A stretch of 10,174 nt of DNA from NCBI GenBank assembly GCA_018897875.1, contig JAHIKF010000185.1, positions 1-10,174 on the forward strand. The letters run 5' to 3'. Of the stretch, positions 5,395 through 10,174 are shown piece by piece (position 1 is the first letter of the stretch; each line of letters starts with the position of its first letter). This DNA comes from Pseudomonadota bacterium (GTDB lineage Bacteria > Desulfobacterota > Desulfobaccia > Desulfobaccales > 0-14-0-80-60-11). Position numbers and translations under genes: made by a program. The notes under the pieces are model-generated. The model searched no databases and was not told the DNA's origin. It saw only the letters and a list, made by a program, of their open reading frames with translations.

Positions 5395-8052
5395 ATGGCT
5401 TCTCCTCTAGTTCGACCTAAAGATCATTCATCGGCACCCGACCAGTTTTTCCTGCGAATTTTTGACAGCTTTGCCGACCCGTTGGCCGTCTACGACCAAA
5501 ATTATCAAATCCTTAAGGCAAATCCGGCCCTGTTAAAATTCTATCAGCGTTCCGCTGAGCAACTGCTGGGCAGTCACTGCTACAAGATTTTTCATGGCCG
5601 CGGCGCCGTTTGCGATGAATGCCATGTTCAGCAGGTCTTCAGGACCGGCGAACCCCAAAGGCGGGAGATGCTCATTTCTTTGCCGGACGGCAGCCAACGA
5701 TATTTCGAAGTGCATGCCTACCCGGTGAAAGACGCCGGAGGGGCCACGATCCAGGTCATTGAGCACGGCCGGGATGTTTCCCATCGCAAAGCCTTGGAAT
5801 TGCAGATCAAGACCTCGGAGGAAAAGTATCGCACCATTGTGGAACTGGCTCACGAAGGCATTTTCATGGTGGACCACGAGGGCAGACTTACCTTTGCCAA
5901 CCGGTTTTTGACCGAGATGCTGGGTTATGAGGCCCGCGCAATAATCGGGCGGTCGGTTTTCGACTTCATGATTGAAGAAAAGGACCGGGAACTGGTCCAG
6001 AACCAATTGGAGCGGCGTCGCAACGGCTTGTCGGATTGTTATGAACTCTCCCTGAAGCGGAAGGATGGTTCCTCCCTTATGAGCCTGGTTTCGGCGGCCC
6101 CGTTCATGGTCAACGGCACTTTTCTGGGGTCCATCGGCATTGCCACCGATATCAGTCACATAAAACAGGTGGAAAGAGAACTGCGCTCCGCCAGTCAATT
6201 TCGTGAGAAGATTATCAACGGCATCACTGATAACCTGGTGGTCATCGATCCCCGGAATTTCCAGATTATCCAGGCCAACAATTCTTTTCTGGGCCGGGTT
6301 GGTCTCGACTCCGGTACGGTCCTGGGAAAAACCTGTTATGAGATTATGCTCCGGCGAAAAAGTCCTTGTGCCGCAAACGGCATCTATTGTCCGGTAGATG
6401 AAACTGTCAGGATTAAGCAGAAGGCCTTGAGTGACAGGATCTACCCTGATGCCCAAGGGGAAGACCGCATCCTCCAGGTTGCCACCTATCCATTGCTCGA
6501 CAGCCAGGGAGAAGTGGACCTGGTCGTGCGTCTGGAGCAGGACGTCACTGACAAGCGGAAAATGGAGGAGGCCCTGGCCTTCAGGTCTCGGGAATTGCAG
6601 AAAACCCAACACCAGTTGGAGACGCTCTTTGAGATTGCGCGGCAGATGAACGCCAAAAATTTCTTAAACGAATTGATTGACTCTTTAAAAGCCATAACCG
6701 AGGCAATCTTCCCTGAATCAAAATCCCTATTTTTAATCCTGGACGCCAACCGCACCAATTTTCTGCACCTGGACGAAGGACTGGATTATGTCATCGAACA
6801 ACCGGGCCTGGTGGCGGATTTTGTCCGCTATTTGGGAAAAATCGAGGCGCCACACTTTATTAACGACGCCAAGGGGCTCAGCAACCCGGCTTTCCTGAAA
6901 ATTATTTCGCGAATGTTTCCCAGTTGGTTCGGCATGCCGATCTTAGTGCAAAGGGAGTGCATCGGCTTTTTTCTTCTGAGTTCCCAAAGCCCCATGGGCT
7001 ACTCCGACATTGACCTGCACTTCATTCAGGCCCTCATGGATCAGACGTCGGGCCATATCCGCTCCCTGGTTCTACATGAGGCTGAAATCAAGCAAATCCG
7101 CCGCCAGACACCCAAGATATCCCATGGAGAACTCATCGGCCAAAGCAAGAAGATGCAGGAGGTCTACGAACTCATCGATCTGGTGGCCGGTTCCGACGCC
7201 ACGGTGCTGATAACCGGAGATAACGGCACCGGCAAGGAATTGGTGGCCCAGGCCATTCACGGTCACAGCCATCGCCGCAAAGGGCCCTTCGTGGTGGCCA
7301 ATTGTTCGGCTTATTCCCCCACCTTGCTGGAGAGCGAGCTTTTCGGCCACGAAAAAGGCGCCTTTACCGGCGCCATCCGCCAGAAAAAGGGGCGCATCGA
7401 TCGGGCCCATGGGGGAACGCTTTTTCTGGATGAAATCGGGGATATCTCCCCGGCGACCCAGGTACTGTTGCTGCGGTTTCTTCAAGACCATTACTTTGAA
7501 CGGGTGGGGGGAGAGAAGGCCATTGAGGCGAACGTCAGGGTGTTGGCCGCCACCAACCAGGATCTCCAAAAAGCGGCGGAAACCGGGAAATTCCGGGATG
7601 ACCTCTATTATCGGCTGAACGTCATTGCCATCCACCTCCCCCCTCTCCGGGACCGCAAAGATGACATTCCCCTGCTTTGGCGTCATTTCCTGAGCAAATG
7701 CAACGCCAAGGAAAAGAAACATATCAAGAAGTTCTCGGCCAACGCCATGCAGACCTTGATGGATTATGATTGGCCGGGCAATGTCCGCCAGTTGGAGAAC
7801 GCCATCAACCATGCGGTGATCATCGCCCAGGGCGACACCATCGGAAGGACGCATTTGCCCCGTTTTCTCAAGGAAGCCGGTGAAGAGGTTCATTCCACCT
7901 CCCTGGCGGACAATGAGCGCCGCTTAATTCTCCGGGTGCTCCAGGAAGCCAATTGGAACAAACACGCCGCCGCCCAGCGTCTGCATGTGACCCGCAGCAC
8001 TCTCTACAGCAAAATTAAGCGGTATGGCCTGGGAAAAGGCATATCGGTTTAA
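5395..8052 (+). CDS. Sigma-54-dependent transcriptional activator, PAS-PAS-PAS-GAF-AAA+-Fis
   Basis: An 885-residue cytoplasmic enhancer-binding protein that would activate RNA polymerase carrying sigma-54 by ATP hydrolysis. Domains: PAS1 about 18-132, PAS2 about 143-260, PAS3 about 268-390, a linker helix, a GAF-like domain about 405-560, the AAA+ domain about 578-810, and a Fis-type helix-turn-helix about 842-878. The AAA+ part has Walker A GDNGTGKE (608-615; the usual GESGTGKE with Asp-Asn instead of Glu-Ser), the sigma-54-contacting GAFTGA loop (655-660), Walker B GGTLFLDE (673-680) and FRDDLYYRLNV (733-743). There is no receiver domain and no membrane helix, so the input is likely a ligand or redox signal seen by PAS or GAF. 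PAS1 has C62, C73 and C76, and PAS3 has C314, C325 and C332, with matching first spacing. ATG at 5395 is preceded by GGAGGG. The gene faces a sigma-54-type promoter downstream at 8224. Confidence 0.95.
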   Translation: MASPLVRPKDHSSAPDQFFLRIFDSFADPLAVYDQNYQILKANPALLKFYQRSAEQLLGSHCYKIFHGRGAVCDECHVQQVFRTGEPQRREMLISLPDGSQRYFEVHAYPVKDAGGATIQVIEHGRDVSHRKALELQIKTSEEKYRTIVELAHEGIFMVDHEGRLTFANRFLTEMLGYEARAIIGRSVFDFMIEEKDRELVQNQLERRRNGLSDCYELSLKRKDGSSLMSLVSAAPFMVNGTFLGSIGIATDISHIKQVERELRSASQFREKIINGITDNLVVIDPRNFQIIQANNSFLGRVGLDSGTVLGKTCYEIMLRRKSPCAANGIYCPVDETVRIKQKALSDRIYPDAQGEDRILQVATYPLLDSQGEVDLVVRLEQDVTDKRKMEEALAFRSRELQKTQHQLETLFEIARQMNAKNFLNELIDSLKAITEAIFPESKSLFLILDANRTNFLHLDEGLDYVIEQPGLVADFVRYLGKIEAPHFINDAKGLSNPAFLKIISRMFPSWFGMPILVQRECIGFFLLSSQSPMGYSDIDLHFIQALMDQTSGHIRSLVLHEAEIKQIRRQTPKISHGELIGQSKKMQEVYELIDLVAGSDATVLITGDNGTGKELVAQAIHGHSHRRKGPFVVANCSAYSPTLLESELFGHEKGAFTGAIRQKKGRIDRAHGGTLFLDEIGDISPATQVLLLRFLQDHYFERVGGEKAIEANVRVLAATNQDLQKAAETGKFRDDLYYRLNVIAIHLPPLRDRKDDIPLLWRHFLSKCNAKEKKHIKKFSANAMQTLMDYDWPGNVRQLENAINHAVIIAQGDTIGRTHLPRFLKEAGEEVHSTSLADNERRLILRVLQEANWNKHAAAQRLHVTRSTLYSKIKRYGLGKGISV

Positions 8053-8060
8053 AAGGATAA

Positions 8061-8080
8061 TTAGGGGTCCAAAATTAGAC
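8061..8080 (+). repeat. Inverted repeat arm downstream of the regulator gene
   Basis: TTAGGGGTC-CAAA-ATTAGAC, beginning 8 nt after the regulator stop codon, inverted relative to the arm at 5344-5363. Together the arms bracket a 2.7-kb segment containing only the regulator gene. Confidence 0.65.
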
Positions 8081-8196
8081 ATAGGTGATTAGCCTTAATT
8101 GAAAGCTTTATTCTTGTGATTTCCTTCTCAAAGAGTCCGATTTTAGCCATTTGCTTAAATTAATTTCGAATAATATTCTGCCTTAATCAATGACAG

Positions 8197-8224
8197 AGGC
8201 CGCCCTCCGGCCTTTTTTCTTTTT
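8197..8224 (+). terminator. Intrinsic terminator after the sigma-54 regulator gene
   Basis: AGGCCG (8197-8202) and CGGCCT (8208-8213) form a 6-bp stem with a CCCTC loop, followed by a T-rich tract TTTTTTCTTTTT (8213-8224). It lies 144 nt after the regulator stop codon and directly abuts the next promoter, separating the regulator transcript from the CoA-transferase transcript. Confidence 0.85.
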
Positions 8225-8239
8225 GGCATGAATCTTGAA
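8224..8239 (+). promoter_or_regulatory. Candidate sigma-54 (-24/-12) promoter
   Basis: TGGCATGAATCTTGAA matches the consensus TGGCACG-N4-TTGCA except C to T in the -24 block and C to A in the -12 GC. The GG (8225-8226) and GA (8237-8238) pairs have the required 10 intervening bases. It sits downstream of a sigma-54 activator gene and upstream of a CoA-transferase gene, which raises its credibility. The predicted start of transcription is near 8250. Confidence 0.6.
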
Positions 8240-8381
8240 TAAAATAATAGATGTCATGCACCACAGGTGGGGCCTTGGTGCGGCGACTGCAGTCCAGAAA
8301 AAGATTTCTGTAAGTCCGTACGCAACTTATGTAATTTTGGCCGAAAAGGAGGTGAAACTGGAAAGAGGGGAAACCGCGCCC

Positions 8382-8402
8382 AGCCGGGTCGTGACCCGGG
8401 CT
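8382..8402 (+). promoter_or_regulatory. GC-rich hairpin in the CoA-transferase leader
   Basis: AGCC-GGGT and ACCC-G-GGCT pair over 8 bp with one bulged G and a CGTG loop. No T-run follows, so it is not an intrinsic terminator. It lies in a predicted 325-nt leader, just after an AAGGAGG sequence (8346-8352) that has no suitable start codon. A role in RNA-level control is possible. Confidence 0.4.
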
Positions 8403-8574
8403 GACGCGTTGCTTCCTCGTGGATATCGGTCCCTGTCCGTCATGGACATTTCTCCGAGTGATGTATTACCCATCAGGAGGAACCTTGGTTTTCAAGTACA
8501 TCAAATCGTGGTTCGAATCGGTTAAATCTCCTAAGCAAGCTACTCCTATGACGCCAGATATGGGAGGTAAAAAA

Positions 8575-10068
8575 ATGGCGAAAGAAAAACGCGATATTGA
8601 AATCAACAGCCGGGCCGATACCATGCCCCTCATGGGGCCGGATGTCCGGCCCTGGCCCGTCACTCCGCCGCCGACGCCCGAATGGGTGACGCAGAACATC
8701 TATGCCAAGCGGAAGGCGGAGGAATTCGGCCAATTCCTGGAAGACAACCTGAGACTGGATTATGTTTTTGATAAACCCGAGGCCCTGCAAGGCTTCCGGG
8801 TTATCTGCAACGGCGTCTGGCAGATAAGCAGAATGTTTGCCGCCAGCCTGCTGGGCGAACAGGGCGCCGAAGTGGTCCATATTGAGCCGCCCGCCGGCGA
8901 CCCCCTGCGGCAGCTCACCCCCTTCGGCCGGGAAGAATACATGCTCAAGGACAACGTCACCGGCGAGCCCTGCGGCCTGGATTTCCTCCACGAGTTCCGC
9001 AACGCCCAATCCGTCACCCTGAACCTGGAGACCGAGGACGGCCGGGCCATGTACAAGAATATGGCCCAGGTGGTGGATGTCATCATTGAGTCCTGGCCCC
9101 CGGGCTACATGGATTCCTTAGGGATCGGTTACCGGCAACTGTCCAAGCTCAACCCCAAGCTGGTTTACGCCTGGGTGGGGGAGCGGGGCCAATGGGGCCC
9201 CAATAAGGATGAACTCTCCAAACATGGGCAGTGGATGCTGGACCCCTTCTCCGCCGCGGCCAATTCCTGGATCCACAACACCGGCTTCCCTGCGGACCAG
9301 TGTCCGCGCGGCAGGGGCGGCGACCCCATGCGCTCCGGCGCCTGGCTGCCTTCTTACGTGTGCGGCGAGCAGGCCGCGGTGAGCATCATGGCCGCCATCT
9401 ACTGGCGGGATGAGTTCAGCGGCGAGGGCCAGTTCATCGAGGTCACCGCGGCCGAAGCCCTCATGGACATCCTGGACTTCGACATCACCTGGTACGGTTT
9501 CAACGCCAGCATCAAGGCCAGGACCGGCGCCTGGGACCCGAACCTGAACCAGTATGAGTGGAACCCTTGCAAAGACGGCTACATGATGATCGGCGGCCAG
9601 TCGGACCGCCTCTGGTACCGCATCGGCATGTGCATCGAGCGGGATCTCCCCGAGTTCGGCCGTCTCATCCACGAAGACCCGCTGCTCAAAGAGATGGGGG
9701 CCCGGAACTCTCTGCAGGGCCTCATCAAGACCTACTCCATCACCACCAAGTGGCTCCGGGACATCAACCGCATCGAGGCGGAAACGAAGCTGATGCAATA
9801 CGAAATCGCCGCCGGCCCGCTTCTCTACATCGATGAAGTGGCGGAGTTCCCCCACTTCAAGTATCGCCCCTGGGTAAACACCATCGAGACCCAGTTTTAC
9901 GGCACGGTGATGTATTCCGAATCCTGCGCCGCTTTCCAGCACCGCACCCCGGCGCGGGTCAAGGATGTGGGCCGACCCCGCGGCTTTGATAACGGCGAAG
10001 TCTATAAGAAATACCTGGGCTACGGCCCCATGAAGTTGCGGGAACTCAAGGCGAAGGGGGTTATCTAA
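8575..10068 (+). CDS. Family III (CaiB/BaiF-type) CoA-transferase
   Basis: A 497-residue protein that would move CoA from an acyl-CoA donor to a carboxylic acid through an Asp-linked enzyme intermediate, in the cytoplasm. Family features: the N-terminal nucleotide-like fold with MFAASLLGEQGAEVVHIEPPAGDPLR (around 87-112), the SVTLNLETEDGR segment (146-157) matching the family's S-x-x-L-D/N-L-K-x-x-x-G block, PPGYMDSLGIGYRQL (175-189), NPKLVYAWV (193-201), and D223 in the MLDPFSAAA region as the likely catalytic aspartate. It is longer than simple formyl-CoA transferases (about 430 residues), with an N-terminal extension of about 65 residues. ATG at 8575 is chosen for GGGAGG with 7-nt spacing; an upstream in-frame TTG at 8485 also has AGGAGG. 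Its stop overlaps the next start (TAATG). The arrangement recalls the two-subunit benzylsuccinate-type CoA-transferases, but the substrate cannot be read from sequence. Sampled line 9301-9360 has 45 G+C of 60. Confidence 0.9.
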   Translation: MAKEKRDIEINSRADTMPLMGPDVRPWPVTPPPTPEWVTQNIYAKRKAEEFGQFLEDNLRLDYVFDKPEALQGFRVICNGVWQISRMFAASLLGEQGAEVVHIEPPAGDPLRQLTPFGREEYMLKDNVTGEPCGLDFLHEFRNAQSVTLNLETEDGRAMYKNMAQVVDVIIESWPPGYMDSLGIGYRQLSKLNPKLVYAWVGERGQWGPNKDELSKHGQWMLDPFSAAANSWIHNTGFPADQCPRGRGGDPMRSGAWLPSYVCGEQAAVSIMAAIYWRDEFSGEGQFIEVTAAEALMDILDFDITWYGFNASIKARTGAWDPNLNQYEWNPCKDGYMMIGGQSDRLWYRIGMCIERDLPEFGRLIHEDPLLKEMGARNSLQGLIKTYSITTKWLRDINRIEAETKLMQYEIAAGPLLYIDEVAEFPHFKYRPWVNTIETQFYGTVMYSESCAAFQHRTPARVKDVGRPRGFDNGEVYKKYLGYGPMKLRELKAKGVI

Positions 10069-10174
10069 TGGACGAAAAAGAATTCAACAAACTGAAGGTT
10101 TGCGACTTCGAGGAGCTTCGCGGCCCCAAGAGCAAGGAAGAACTCGAGGAGATGAAAATGCCCTACGAGGAGTA
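10068..10174 (+). CDS. Start of a coupled downstream gene (partial)
   Basis: The ATG at 10068 shares its A with the TAA stop of the CoA-transferase gene, so translation is probably coupled; AAGGGGG lies about 7 nt upstream. Thirty-five codons are visible up to the window end, beginning MDEKEFNKLKVCDFEELRG and continuing with a charged, Lys/Glu-rich stretch, without a stop. A second family III CoA-transferase subunit is the natural expectation from the overlap, because such N-terminal extensions come before the family's core, but the core itself is not in the window. Confidence 0.75.
   Translation, partial: MDEKEFNKLKVCDFEELRGPKSKEELEEMKMPYEE

Larger units (their letters stand above)
8053..8574. 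other. Intergenic control region before the CoA-transferase gene
   Basis: About 520 bases holding, in order, an inverted repeat arm (8061-8080), a perfect palindrome AAATTAATTT (8157-8166), a second palindrome GAATA-A-TATTC (8168-8178), a terminator (8197-8224), a sigma-54-type promoter (8224-8239), and a long leader with a GC-rich hairpin (8382-8402). The AT-rich palindromes upstream of the promoter are candidate activator or IHF sites. A frame open from 8235 to 8525 has no start with a usable ribosome binding site, and I do not call it. Confidence 0.6.

Noticed and set aside
5533..6612. Long minus-strand frame of 359 codons inside the regulator gene
   Set aside because: It lies antisense to well-conserved PAS domains; such long shadow frames are common in GC-rich coding DNA.
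8235..8525. Open frame of 96 codons in the leader of the CoA-transferase gene
   Set aside because: Its start lies inside the predicted promoter, its internal AAGGAGG has no suitable start codon behind it, and the product resembles nothing I know.

Overview
The window looks like a chromosomal segment of an anaerobic deltaproteobacterium (Desulfobacterota/Syntrophobacterota type). This is inferred from an IHF-beta-like HU-family protein, a large multi-PAS sigma-54 activator with Cys-rich PAS domains, a family III CoA-transferase followed by a second coupled gene, and a group IIC intron. No gene here fixes the genus, so the taxonomic call is an inference.

Layout from left to right. Positions 1-141 are the 3' end of a group II intron (domains V and VI). 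Then come about 620 bases without a convincing gene but with two hairpins. An IHF/HU-type gene (760-1035) is followed closely by a secreted, probably outer-membrane beta-barrel protein (1077-2774) whose two halves are an ancient internal duplication; the sampled DNA of this gene is clearly AT-richer than that of the CoA-transferase at the right end. From 2775 to 3651 a noncoding element of about 165 bp is present in two direct copies (2883-3045 and 3401-3566) around a 73-residue zinc-ribbon gene. Four small genes on the minus strand follow (5191 down to 3652): an unknown protein, a coiled-coil protein, a zinc-ribbon HExxH metalloprotease-like protein, and a small Cys-pair protein. They probably form one transcription unit read from a promoter near 5250 that overlaps a perfect 14-bp palindrome.

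The right part is a regulatory unit. The sigma-54 enhancer-binding protein gene (5395-8052; PAS-PAS-PAS-GAF-AAA+-Fis) is bracketed by a 20-bp inverted repeat (5344-5363 and 8061-8080). It is followed by a strong terminator (8197-8224) and, directly abutting it, a -24/-12 sigma-54-type promoter (8224-8239). This promoter would read through a leader of about 325 nt into a family III CoA-transferase gene (8575-10068) and a translationally coupled downstream gene cut by the window end. The simplest model is that the PAS regulator senses a small molecule or redox state and switches on an acid-activating CoA-transfer pathway next door; this link is inference from position and promoter type.

The observations most worth a second look are the duplicated noncoding element with pairing-preserving changes, the inverted repeats around the regulator gene, the regulator/sigma-54 promoter/long leader arrangement, and the duplicated-barrel protein.
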